Below, in pieces: positions 1 through 10,912 of a DNA stretch of 64,000 nt. The notes beneath the pieces were generated by a model. The model saw nothing but the letters and a program-made list of their open reading frames with translations, was not told where the DNA came from and made no database searches. Where the stretch lies: assembly GCA_037157565.1 (NCBI GenBank), contig JAZHRO010000063.1:86580001-86644000 (forward strand), in the 5' to 3' direction. This stretch comes from Thalassia testudinum (lineage: Eukaryota > Streptophyta > Magnoliopsida > Alismatales > Hydrocharitaceae). Both the position numbers and the translations under genes were made by a program. The first letter of the stretch is position 1. Each line of letters starts with the position of its first letter.

Positions 1-1267
1 TATGTATATATATATATAAGTATATAGTTGTGTACGAGTGAGTGTGTGTGTGTGTATGTGTCTGCAAGAGGGAGTAAGAGAGTGGCTGTGAGAGAGGGAG
101 GGAGAGAGAGAGAGCGTCTGCTGGAAGAAGAGGGCGTGGTGAGTTAAGTCATCCGAAGGCTTCAGCCGACGTCTGGTGGTGCACGTAGGAGCGTGCACGC
201 GTAGGCGCAGGCGTAGGCGCGCGCAAGCGCAGGTGTGCACAGGAGGGAGCGGTGTGAGGGCACAGCGCACCGCGCTGCGCACTGAGGGGAACGTGGGCGA
301 ACAAGTGGGTGCTGGGAGAGACGTGGGCACAGGCGCTGGAGCGGGCGCGGGGAGAGACGCGGCCGTGGGCTGAAGGCAGTTGTGGCACGGAGAGAGAGCA
401 CACGGCGACCGGATAAGTGAGAAACTTTCCGGTCACCGCACTGTAGCTACAGTGTCGCGCTCTCTAGCGTGAACAATAGTTACAATGCACGCTCGGCTCG
501 GGCGACCAGCTGCATTCAGTTCAGCGTGTGCGGGAAATGTGGAGTGGGCTGGCGGGCGAGCGGAAGGAGCTGCACCGGCTGCTAGCGTGCGCGGTGGCCT
601 GCGCGTGGGCGAGAGGCTGCTGTGCCGTGCTGCTGCTGCGGTTGAGCTTCAAAGCTCGACTCTGTGGCAATGGCGGAAGAATGTTGAGTGGGTGAAACAA
701 CGAAGTGAACCACCTCACCCACCGACTCTTGGATGAGCTGGGCGGTGGTGGGACTCACAGTGGTGGTTGTCGACCACTATGTGCTGCTCCTGCCCACAGC
801 GTGTCTCCTCAGGAGGAAGAGATGCTGCGTATGGAGGGGAGAGGGGAGGAGACGGCCTGGAGGAAGGAGGTGCTGTCGGTGTTGTGTTGGACCAGGCTCA
901 CCGCAAGGAAGATGGTTGTGCCTTTTTTAAAGAGGAATGAGGCATGCACAACCATGCCCTATGCTTCATGCATGGCTAAGCATGCAGCTGGCAGGGAGTG
1001 ACACGAAGAAGAAGCAGCCATGCCCTGTAGCTGCACGGAGAAGAAGAATTTCAAAGCCAAATAAAAATAAAGATGGTGATTTTGCGAGGTAGCACTTGAA
1101 GAATGCGTTAATTACAAGGCCAATTTATTCACTCTCCTCCCCTCTCAAATAAATGCATGCATGTGTTTATTTTTACAAATGCGACTATGGCTACCTAATA
1201 TGCAATGGCAATGCTAGGAAATAACACAAGGTGGCACTTTTATTGGTGTATTGTTGCTGTGCAATCA
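1..1267 (-). mobile_element. TE-A: partial 5' LTR of a TE-G-type element
   Basis: Read on the minus strand from 1267, this starts TGATTGCACAGC and follows the TE-G LTR (22826 onward) in order. It shows the block ending GTCGCATTTGTAAAAA (around 1180), the TGCATGCATGCATTTA block, a GC-rich stretch, then (CT)n, (CA)n and (TA)n tracts reaching base 1. It is clearly diverged from TE-G, so it is a different subfamily. Position 1267/1268 is the outer 5' end of the element: the flank continues directly as the interrupted 3' LTR of TE-B. The rest of the element lies left of the window, so its TSD cannot be checked. ORFs of 65-98 codons in this stretch overlap on both strands and look like by-products of GC-rich low-complexity DNA. 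Confidence 0.75.
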
Positions 1268-2647
1268 TGGCATAATCGGGGAACTTCGTCGGAGCGATTG
1301 CTGAAGCAGAAGACGTAGTCACGGAGGAGTGTCAGTGGTCGGATTCGAAAAATAAAGAGAGGAGAAGAAAGTAGCTGAGATAAGGAACCTAAGAATCTAC
1401 TCTAAGGATGAAAAGGTGAAGGGATTCCCATGCGGTGTGGTTGCTAGACGTGGGGAAGATGAACCTCCATAGGGAGAGACAACGGCAAAGATGGGGAAAT
1501 GACGACGACGGCTGGTATTGCATGATGAGGAGGACAATGAGGAAGATGAATCTGCCACTGGTTTTGTGGTTAGATGATGAGAGGAGTCGGAGAGAGACCG
1601 CTGGATCTTGCGTAGATATGCCGCCAAAGAGGAGAGAGGAAGAAGGGGACTTTAGGCCGAGTTTCAAGCTTGAAGAGTTCAGGAAGATCTGGTAGCCCTT
1701 TTATAAGGACCTAGAGGCAAGGAATGCTTAGAAAACAAGCTTTCCAAGCTTGGGAAGCATCGTTGGATTTAGGAGTTTCTTGAGGCCTAAATCTCTCATG
1801 CGTTTGCTTGAGAGATTGGGAAAGATTCGGAGCACATGGATAGGTTCAAATTGATGATTTCTCAAAAAATCTCCTTTTCAATTTTACAAGGGAATCGCTA
1901 AGCAATCAGGGAGAACTCCCCAGTCAAAGATCACCGGAGTAGGTTTCCATCGCGATAATGGTGGAGGGACCTAATTATAAAGATGATGAAGAAATTAGGG
2001 GGCTATTTGAAAGGATTTTGAAAGTTAATGGCATAAATGTAATTAGACAGGACCAATTTGCAAACTAGGTCAAGAAAAGCTCATCTCGGATCCAAATTTT
2101 GGTACAAACCTAATTTCGCCCTAAAAAATTCAATGGTGAGGTTGGATTTTGGTTTTGACCTTGTTTGACTAAGTAATTTATGAAAAAATGCAAATCAGGG
2201 CAGATATCTATCTAAGACTTTGTTTTGGGTCAAGATGGGTTATGATGGTTAAATTGAAAGTTCTAAACCCTATAGAATATTTTTATATGAATTTTAGAGG
2301 GCTTAGGTGAATTTTATCCTGATCAAAACCTCAGTTAATTAAGCGGGTCTATTTTTAGGGTTTCAAAAGTCATTTAATTCTCAGAACACGTTCAAACACT
2401 TTTCTGTCTATCTTATCCACTTGTTAATTTTTTAAGACCAATTAACCTCCATTCAACCCCTACGAAAACCCTTGGTTGTACTGCATTCAAGATGAGCTGG
2501 TAAAATTGTAGTTTTAGCCTTAATTTCTTATTTTTCTTTCAAAATGAATATGCAATGATTTGTCACCTCTAGCAGTTATGTAGGAGTATTTATTGACTTA
2601 ATTGTGTCAAAATGAGCTAGATATGACTCATGATGTTGTTCCCATCA
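1268..2647 (-). repeat. TE-B 3' LTR, truncated by TE-A
   Basis: Aligns by eye with 12176-13558 through long shared stretches, such as TAAGGAACCTAAGAATCTAC and GGAGAACTCCCCAGTCAAAG. It ends CCCATCA at 2647, against the reversed PPT. The outer half is missing because TE-A is inserted at 1268. Divergence from the 5' LTR is obvious (several substitutions per 100 bases), so the element is not recent. Confidence 0.88.
1699..1705 (-). promoter_or_regulatory. TATA box of TE-B 3' LTR
   Basis: The plus strand reads TTTTATA, so the minus strand has TATAAAA. The same motif stands at the matching place in the other LTR (12608-12614). Confidence 0.55.
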
Positions 2648-2676
2648 TAACCCCATGCCTAGCTTTTGCTAGTCCC
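2648..2676 (-). other. TE-B polypurine tract (PPT)
   Basis: On the minus strand a GGGACTAGCAAAAGCTAGG block runs into CATGGGGTTA and ends at the LTR boundary. This is where the plus-strand primer of reverse transcription is expected. The same GACTAG...GGCATGG wording sits beside the 3' LTRs of TE-D, TE-E, TE-F and TE-G. Confidence 0.8.
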
Positions 2677-3098
2677 TTACCAAAATTTTAAGGTATTAAC
2701 TTTGATTTAAGACCATAAAATCTTTTGATGCTTAAAAACTTTGCTGTGTGCTTCCTTTTGTAGATTAGGTTAGAATGCCGATAGTAGGCCTAGAGGTACT
2801 CAAGTACCAACCAAGATCCGAACCTGACCAGCTCTAGCCTCAATTTACCGTGAAGGTTTCTAGGGCCCACAGGAACTAACGTAAGGTTCGTTGAACTCCG
2901 CGGTTAAAGCACCCGTGCTTGTAACATGCTTTAGCCTTGGTTCAGTTTGCAGTGCATTTTTGTCGGATAGAGAAAGTAGGATTTTTCTTTATTTTTGGAG
3001 AGTTTTCTCTCTCTTTTCTTGTTATTTCTAGCTTTGATTTGGCTTTATAACATGGTCTCTATCAGATTCCTAGTCCCCATCATCAATCCTCGCAGGGT

Positions 3099-3247
3099 CC
3101 CTAGCAATCGATGCTTCGAGATAGCACCACCCATGGCAACCCCCAGAACCTTGGCTTTAGAGATTTTGAGATAATCCCACCCATGGCATTCTGTAGCTAA
3201 ATCCAGACCCTGGCAATTGACATTTCGGGATAATGCCGCCCATGGCA
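3099..3247. repeat. Three imperfect 39-40 bp repeats in TE-B 3' region
   Basis: Units at 3099-3138, 3149-3188 and 3209-3247 each end in CC(A/G)CCCATGGCA and carry GAGATA or GGGATA 15-16 bases earlier. Spacers are 10 and 20 bases. No function is evident. Confidence 0.7.
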
Positions 3248-4000
3248 TTTGAACTAGCACAGGGTGCTTACATGCCCCCGGTAGGATATGTAGATATCCT
3301 AGGACACAAGCATCGAGGAGACGATATGTTATTGCACATCTTCGAGGGGAATTTCCTGCCTCTTCGCATCAGGAACTTATCCAAATCAACTTGTGTTGAT
3401 CAGCCGCTCCTAATCTAGGTGACTTTTTTCAGAACAATTTAAATGCATTTGCACGATTTTGATACTTAGGAGCACTAAACCAGACTATGTGTGGATTGGG
3501 GTGCTTAGGTTACCGAGTCCCGCAAACCATAAGTCAGTTAATGAGGCTGAATAATCCCTAAGCCTTAGACCTAATACTTAAGCTCGCATTTTCCCCAACC
3601 TCTTGAGGATTATCCAGATCTTAGTAGGTACTTGAGTTTTTAAGCCTAGGATTATAGCCCAAAAGGCCTAAAATCAGCGTTCCTACTAATCGCTTCTTTG
3701 TTTCATTAGCACTTTTTACCTTTCTTTCTTTTGATATGGTCTAGAACTAAATTAATTCCTTAATTTTTTACTAATGACTACCTCTTTTTCTTTTCTTTTC
3801 AAATTGTGCTCCTTTTTGACATTTTTAACTCCTCCCCTTTTTCTTCTTAAAATTTGATATGCCATCAAAATTTCCTCTCCTCTCATATTTTTGTTCTTTT
3901 TCAAGAATTTTTGATTTTTTTTGGTATTTTTGGAATATGTGATTTTTTTGATGAAACCCTTTCTGGTGAGATGATTTTCATTGCATTTTGCACTTTACTA

Positions 4001-4035
4001 CCCCCCATGCCTACAATTTGCAATGTCCTCATTGC
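4001..4035 (-). other. Internal PPT-like module of TE-B
   Basis: The minus strand has GAGGACATTGC, then a short spacer, then TAGGCATGGGGGG. The same two-part module follows the coding region of TE-D, TE-E, TE-F and TE-G. Confidence 0.65.
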
Positions 4036-4361
4036 AAATTAGGTGGGTTCGAGTTCAGCTTAGATCATTCATTAGAACAGGTGTTGGGATGACTGTTGCA
4101 GATGATTTCAAGCTTGGGTACGGGTACTAGAGGTGGAGTCAGCTGTTCTAATGGATGAACCGTAAAGTGCAATATGAGTTCAGCATAGGATGTGTTAGGA
4201 AGGGTTTCGGGTTTTTTCAAAAATGACGGGCTGCCACTAGTTAAGCGCTAAGTTTAACGCCATCAGCCAGGTGCAATGAGCTCTGGGAGAATGGAGGGTA
4301 AAAGATATCTCAGCCAAATTCGTATCGGTGAGTTCAATTAATGGTTTGAGTCTCTGATCGT

Positions 4362-5697
4362 TTACAACAAAAGGTTTTGAATCGTGACTGAGTTGACTGA
4401 TTTCGACAGCTCCATTTCGAAAGATTCCTTGGACAAGGTAAGGTCCAATCCATTTTGATCTGAGTTTTCCTTGGAACAGTTTGTGTTTGGCATCAAAGAG
4501 GACTTTTTGACCAGGGAAAGAGATATTTCTGGATATGTGCTTGTCGTGAAAGGCCTTAACCCACTCTTTGTAAATTCATAAGTTCTCATATGTGTCGTGG
4601 CATAATTCATTGATCTCGCTCATTGGAAGCTTTCTGTGGGTTCCTGCCTTAGAAAGATCGAGATTGCAATTCTGTACTGCCTAATAGGCTTTGTGCTCCA
4701 ATTCGACGGGGAGGTGACATGACTTCCCGTACACTAATCTGAAGGGAGACATGCCTAATTGGGTTTTGTGGGTGGTCCTATAAGCCCACAAAGCTTCCAG
4801 AAGTTGGGATGACCAATCTTTTCTGTTAGGTCAAACAGTGACCTGGAGGATTTTCTTGATCTCCCGATTTGATAGCTTAGCTAGACCGTTGGTTTGGGGG
4901 TGATAAGGAGTAGAGATTCGGTGTGACACCCCGTATTTGGTCATCAGTGATCTGAACTGAGCATTAGTGAAATGGGTCCCTCCATTAGAGATTATGGCAC
5001 ATGGAATCCTGAATCGAGAAAAGATGTTTTGATGAATGAAGTTGATTACTACCTTGTGATCATTGGTTCGGGTCGGAATGGCTTCGATCCATTTGGACAT
5101 GTAGTCAACAACGAGAAGAATGTACTTGAAGTCGTCCGAAATAGGGAAGGGTCCCATAAAATCAATCCCCCAATCATCAAAGATTTCACATACGAGAATC
5201 GACTGTAAGGGAATCATATTACGGTGGCTCATGTTGCCTAAGGTCTGGCAACGAGTGCATGCCTTACAATGATTGTATGTGTCTTTGAAAACCATGGGCC
5301 AATAGAAGCCGCACTGGAGGACTTTTGCTATGGTTTTATGACCAGAGAAGTGTCCACCGCATGCCTGGTCATGGCAGAAGGACAAAATGTCCTGAATTTC
5401 TGCTTTCGGAACACATTGTCAGATGATTTGATTAGCACCAATGCGAAAGAGATACGGGTCTTCCCAAAAGTAATACTTGGCATCGGAGAGCAACTTGTCT
5501 TTCTTAGCTTTCAACCAATCGGATGGAATGTGATGTGATGATAGGTAGTTTACTAGATCAGCAAACCATGGAAGCCCCGTATTGATAGTCTGGAGGTGCT
5601 CATCAGGAAAATGTTCTGTAATGGGTCCAGAAGGGTCAATAATGTCAGAAGGAAGGAGAGATAAGTGATCATCTACCACGTTCTATTTCCCTGCCTT
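4362..5697 (-). pseudogene. pol: TE-B integrase region of pol (decayed)
   Basis: Integrase inserts the cDNA into the host chromosome. The N-terminal zinc finger is visible as H-x-GGHFSGHKT...CKACTRCQ near 5230-5360. The core shows first acidic residue D in WGIDFMG, a second position changed to N in ISNGGTHF, and, 35 residues on, a K in NGLAKLSNRE where catalytic Glu is expected. Two of three DDE residues are therefore lost, both explicable as G-to-A changes. The C-terminal part (about 4362-4800) reads in another frame with PGQK- and GKLRSKWIGP-like segments. Main frames are 4831-5385 and 5419-5679. Confidence 0.88.
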
Positions 5698-7121
5698 GTC
5701 ATGAATCTCAAGGTCAAACTCTTGCAATAGCAAGATCCAGCGGATTAGTCAAGGTTTCACGTCCTTCTTTGCAAGGAGATGCCTCACAGCTTTGTGATCT
5801 GAGTAAATGATAACACGAGAGCTCAGAAGATATGATATGAACCTTTCCAGGGCAAATACTATGGTTAGCAACTCTTTCTCAGTAACTGTGTTGATACACT
5901 GAGCCTCGTCAAGTGTCTTTCTAGCATAGTAGATGACCACGGGTTTCTCATCTATTTTCTGCCCAAGTACCGCACCTACAACGTAATCAGATGCATCTCA
6001 CATGATCTTAAAGGGTTGAGACCAATCAGGGGACTGTAGGATCAGAGCTTGGGTAACTCGATCATGCAGGATCTCAAATGCTTGAGTGCATTCCATAGTG
6101 ATTTCAAATGAGACATCCTTAGATAGCAGACTAGTTAGGGGGTGTGCGATTTTCGAGAAGTCTGGAATGAATCACCTATAAAAATCAATGTGCCCTAGGA
6201 AAGATCGGACGTCTTTGACCGAGCTAGGAATAGGGAGTTTGGAAATCAGATTTACCTTAGCTCGATCAACTTGGATACCTTTCTCAGAGATTAGATATCC
6301 TAGGATATTTCCCTTAGGAACCATGAAGTGGCTCTTTTCTTGGAAAGAGACAAATTCACTTCGATGCACCACCTTAGGATCTGGACCAAGTGTAGGAGGT
6401 AATCGTCAAATGATTCGTCAAAAACTGAGAAGTCATCCATGAAGACATCTAGATATTCACCTACCATATCTGAGAATATGGCAAGCATGCACTATTGAAA
6501 AGTAGCAGGTGCATTGCAGAGACCGAAAGGCATCCTTCGGAATGCGTATGTCCCGAAGGGGCAGGTGAAAGTGGTCTTCTCTTGGTCCTCAGGATGGATT
6601 GCCACCTAGTTGTAACTGGAGTACCCATCCAAAAAGTAGAAGAATCTATTTCTAGCTAGTTTTTCGAGGATCTGATCAATAAACGGTAGTGGGAAATGAT
6701 CCTTCTTTGGGGAGGTATTGAGTCTTCTGTAATCAATGCAGACTCTCCATGAATTTGCTACACGGGTCAGTATGATTTCAATGGTCTCAGTCGTGATCAC
6801 GGTGAGTCATGCCTTCTTAGGCACAACCTGGATTGGACTCACCCACCAACTGTCAGAGATTGGGTAGATGATCCTAGCATCTAACCACTTAATGATCTCC
6901 TTCTTCACGACCTCCTACAGATTACGATTCAAACATCTCTGCATTTCATGGAATGGTCGTGTTCCCTCTTTAGTATAGATGCGATGTGTACAATAAGAGG
7001 GGCTGATACTAGTCAAATCATCGAGAGTCCATCCAATGGCTCTTCATTTTTGCTAGAGAATATAAATCAGATGAGATTCCTGATCAGGTGTGAGTCTGGA
7101 GTTGATAATCACATGAAACGT
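5698..7121 (-). pseudogene. pol: TE-B reverse transcriptase and RNase H (decayed)
   Basis: Reverse transcriptase copies element RNA; RNase H removes the RNA strand. Visible RT motifs are VCIDYRRLN, KKDHFPLPFIDQILEKL, FFYFLDGYSSYN followed by a stop, RRMPFGLCNAPATFQ followed by a stop, and the catalytic FMDD at 6432-6443. RNase H shows a short frame 5749-5940 with VIYYARKTLDEAQ, TEKELL (Glu) and [17 protein letters not shown] (Asp). The frame changes between 6372 and 6488. Several stops stand where relatives have Gln, as if CAG became TAG. Confidence 0.9.
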
Positions 7122-7835
7122 CTAATTGGAACCCAAAAAGACATACTTTAGATGATTGGGAAGAGCCTTTAGTTCTAAAATAGGGTTATCAGCAGCAGCA
7201 GGTGGTTCAGGGTGGGTGTCGGGTGCAAGGGAAGGAGCTATGGGTGTGTCTAGGTTGAGTTTGGACTCCTCTAATTGCGGGTTTTGATCCTTTTGTGGTT
7301 GATCAGAAGTAGTCAGATTTTCCTCGATATACCGATCATCAACCACAACCTCGATATCACATATTTATTCTATAACCCCGCAATTAATCCCTTATTGAGC
7401 CTTAAAGATGTCGATCTTTAGTGTCTGGTTCCCAAATTTTAGTTCAATTTGTCTGTCCTCACAATTAATGTTGGCCCTAGCAGTGGCCAGAAAGGGTCTC
7501 CCTTGTTAATTGGTGTTTCTCGGATTTTCTGGAGCATCCATATCCAAGACTATGAAATCTACCGAGAAATAAAAATCCCGAACCCTAACAATGACATCCT
7601 CAAGAACTCCTTTAGGTGACTTAATAGATCGATCTGCCAACTGTAATGTCACCACCTCTGTTGGTTTTAGCTCAGATTCCTCAAGATGGTCAAGTAGGGA
7701 TGGAGGTATTAGGTTATGGAGGCTCCTAGATCCAATAATGCTCTATCAAATTGGATATCACCAATTGTATAGGAAATCAGGGGAGTACCTGGGTATTTTG
7801 CCTTAGGTGGGAGCCTACTCAAAATGATGGAGCTA
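7122..7835 (-). pseudogene. pol: TE-B aspartic protease region (decayed)
   Basis: A retropepsin-like protease that would process Gag-Pol. The active-site segment FDRALLDLGASI can be read near 7690-7750 but runs into a stop. Downstream (7122-7346) is the acidic and proline-rich linker that leads to RT, ending in ELKALPNHLKYVFLG, a segment also present in TE-D, TE-E and TE-F. Confidence 0.75.
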
Positions 7836-8908
7836 GCTTGTTCCTACAATACGATTGGGCTCCCACTTTTGGTTCGCAGCTTACGCTTAGGTGTACGCAC
7901 GTCTTTTAGAAATCGTGCGTAAGCTGGTACGTGGAAAATTGCATCCATCAAGGAGATGCTTATATGGACCTGTTCAAAGAGCTTGACTAGGTCCTCTTCA
8001 GGTGCCACGGGTTTGGTTGCCCTCTTTCCCATTGTCAAGCCTCGAGAAATGGAACCTCAGATGGTTCCTTTGGAATAGATTCAAGTTCTTGATCTGGGAC
8101 AGAGATATCTTGGATGACTATGCTATGGTTTGGGTTAGCACTACCAGGCTGAAAGTGGCTTGGGTAAGGTGGGTCCTGTGTTGCTTTGCCACTATGGGTT
8201 GTAACTGAATTCAGTCCTGCCTAGTTCTGGTTTGGTGTAGGTAAAATAGGTGGTTGCTGCTGAAATCCCGAGTATGATGTTGAAGCTTCCATCCCATCGG
8301 GTGATGGAGCAGAAGGGGCCTAATAAACCATGTGGGCTTGGCCTTGGTTTAGGTTTATAACACACCTATGATTTGGCATGTTATTGGGATTAGGTAGAGG
8401 TTGCGAAGGGAGTGTACCAGGTTGGCAGGAATTTGCCATCTGGGTGAGTTGATTGCGAACCTCTGTGATCTCATCTTTATGCTGTTTCTGCATAGCCGCA
8501 TTCATCTGTTGAATGTCAAACAGAGTCTGAAGGATAAGAGTCATTTGATCTCCTTGAGTTGGCCTAGATTGATAAGTGGGGTTGGGCCGAGGTTGAGGTA
8601 GCTGATATGGACGAGAAGCTTGTGGATGGGGCTGATATAGTGGTCTCTGATTCTGATTGTTTCCCGTCCACATGAAATTAGACTGATTTCGCCATCCATG
8701 GTTATAGGTATTAGAGAATGGGTCATTCTAGATGGTGTTGAGGTCTTCGCAGGTCTGAGGAACCTCAACGAGGGTTTAGAGTTCCCCCAACTAGAATAGG
8801 CAGGTCCGGAGTTTCCTTCGACCCTAGAGTCAGACGGGTGTGGATATGGGTCCAACCCCAGAGAAGATCGGTTGTAGATGTTATGCACGCTTCCCTCCCA
8901 GAGGGTGA
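7836..8908 (-). pseudogene. gag: TE-B Gag C-terminal spacer (decayed)
   Basis: Contains a Pro/Gln-rich frame (8320-8673) and the segment LMDAIFHVPAYARFLKD (7844-8038), which marks the gag/protease junction in all four autonomous copies here. No CCHC zinc knuckle was found. At least three frames are needed to read through it. Confidence 0.7.
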
Positions 8909-9814
8909 CTATGCGAACGGGTTTTGCGTAGAGGTGGCTTGCTGCAGATGTCGAGTTAGCTCATCCACCTTCTTCTCAATAATAGAGACCTTGTCCAAAT
9001 GACTGGCCATTAGTTCCAAGTCGACAGAAGAGGACAGGCCCTGTGTCTCATGTTCTCCCCTTGGATTCATCGATGCATGGGCATTCGTCTTGTCGTATAT
9101 GTCCATGGAATCATTATTGATGGAGTTCTCACACATATTCTCAAGAATTTCGCAAACAGTGTCTTCGTGTTGACCCATGATATTTCCTCTACAAGTTGCA
9201 TTGATGAATATTTGGATATCTTCACGGAGTCCCTGGTAAAAAGACAGTACTTGTTCCCATTTAGGAACTCCGTGATGGGGGCACTTTTGCATGAGATCCA
9301 GGAAACGATCCCATGCTTCGTGAAGTGGTTCCTCAGGCTGTTGTGTGAATTGCGTGATCTAGTGTCGTAAAGCATTCGTCAGACCAACTGGGAAGAACTT
9401 TTTCAAAAACTCGAATTGTAGTTCCACCCATGTGTTGATTGGACGCGTTTGAGTCTGATACCAATGAGGTACTTTGTCCATTAGAGAGAAGGAGAACATT
9501 TTCATGAGAAGAATATCCCAATTCTGAACATTTGACCCGAAGGTCTGGGCCAGATGGTTGAGCTATTTAATGTGCTGAAAAGGATCCCCGGAATTGAGGC
9601 CATGAAATTTCAGAATAGCATGAATCATGTTGGGCTTGAGTTCAGTATTAGGACCTTCAGTCGAGATTTGGACTCAAGGTTCGATCGTCACTGCGGTAGG
9701 ATTGTAATGATCTCGCATCATAGGATGCTATGGTGGATTCACAAAGGCTTGGAATAGATCATTAAGGCGCTGAAGCTGATTCTTGAGGTTGTTCTCTTCT
9801 GCTGGTTGTGCCAT
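8909..9814 (-). pseudogene. gag: TE-B Gag (capsid-like region, decayed)
   Basis: Gag forms the virus-like particle. The likely start is the ATG at 9814 (MAQPAEENNLKNQLQ), matching the M-A start of TE-E and TE-F gag. The retrotransposon-gag core is visible as HWYQTQTRPINTWVEL, EFLKKFFPVG and CPHHGVPKWEQVLSFYQGL (8909-9292 and 9333-9521 in different frames). Stops and frameshifts are numerous. Confidence 0.82.
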
Positions 9815-10891
9815 GATGATGGATGAAGGAGAATTAGGCTTAGATGAATCAGAAGAGATGCCTATGTGATGGGGTTGCTGCACAAACATGAAAGTCGAGG
9901 CCTGGCCTCGACGGGAGTGAATAGCTAATGGAGGCATCAAGGGTGATCTTAAGGATCTCTTACCAAACATGCATTGATGGACTGGATGAGAATAAAATGT
10001 GATGGACCCAATCAAGACACCCAAAAATTTTTTATGACTGTAGAGGTTCGGGGCGGATGATACCCCTTAGTCAAAAAGCCGTCCAACTATGAATTACCTA
10101 GGCAGCCAGAGAGGGAGAGTCCCATGAAGACCCCTACACGGTAGAGCGTCTCCACAGGTTACAGGGTTTCCCCCACCCAACCTCTCTTGTCACTGATGGT
10201 CTAGGTAGACCAGAATGGGGACTTGAGCTCTTAACTCTACCAGTTTTACTTAAGAGCAAGGGTGCTTAGAATTTCACTTGAACTTTAAGATGTATTAAGT
10301 GCAAAAGTGACCTAATTTAAAGATTGGTTAACCCAAAAAGGTGGGTCAACTTCACTTGTATTGTCCTTTGAGAAGTTTTAGGTCCCTCTTTTAGGATTCA
10401 AGTGAGATTAAGAGCCTGATTTTAGGGTTTGCTTGAATAGATCAATTCAACCAAGGCTTAGGTACACATTGTTTGGGAAAGATTCAATCTTGATTATGTA
10501 AGTGTCTCTAAAATCCTAACTTGGAATCCTTAGTTGGCTCTTGTTTTGGTCCAATTTGGTTTGTCAAATGTGGTATCTAGGGTTCAAACAAGAATGTGAT
10601 AGCCCTAGTTATCTTAAGTGGGTGCACAAATTAGAGGTTGCTATTTAAATCAAATCAGGCAATTTGATGAATTATCTAAGAATGGAAGGCGAGTAGCCCT
10701 AATTGATTTTTTCCTTTTAACCTTTTCAGAGATAGGGTCTTAAGAGAGAGTAGATAGAGTTTACCTGCCCCTAGCATGTTTGATGTGTGGTTGAACTTTA
10801 TTCAATGAATCTCTCCCTGAAACAACATAGAGATAAAGCAAGTTAGTACCAAATAAGGAATTGCAATCAACAGTTCTAAATTTCCCATTGC
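9815..10891 (-). other. TE-B leader between PBS and gag
   Basis: Non-coding leader. It does not align by eye with the TE-C/TE-F/TE-J leader, so TE-B belongs to a different subfamily. I see no conserved structure in it. Confidence 0.55.
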
Positions 10892-10909
10892 TTCTCAACA
10901 ATGGCGCCA
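10892..10909 (-). other. TE-B primer binding site
   Basis: The minus strand reads TGGCGCCATTGTTGAGAA, three bases inside the 5' LTR. The first nine bases match the tRNA-Asp-type PBS used by Athila-like elements; later positions have drifted. Confidence 0.8.
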
Positions 10910-10912
10910 AAA

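Larger units (their letters stand above)
2677..4361 (-). other. TE-B 3' untranslated region
   Basis: Non-coding stretch between the integrase end and the PPT. It holds a three-unit imperfect repeat (3099-3247), a pyrimidine-rich tract on the plus strand (about 3710-3960) and an internal PPT-like module (4001-4035). Athila elements elsewhere can carry an env-like ORF here. I see no long frame that could be one; the short ORFs present are isolated and featureless. Confidence 0.6.

Noticed and set aside
149..1001. Overlapping ORFs of 65-98 codons near the left end
   Set aside because: They lie in a GC-rich part of the TE-A LTR on both strands, with Arg/Ala/Ser-biased composition and no motif.
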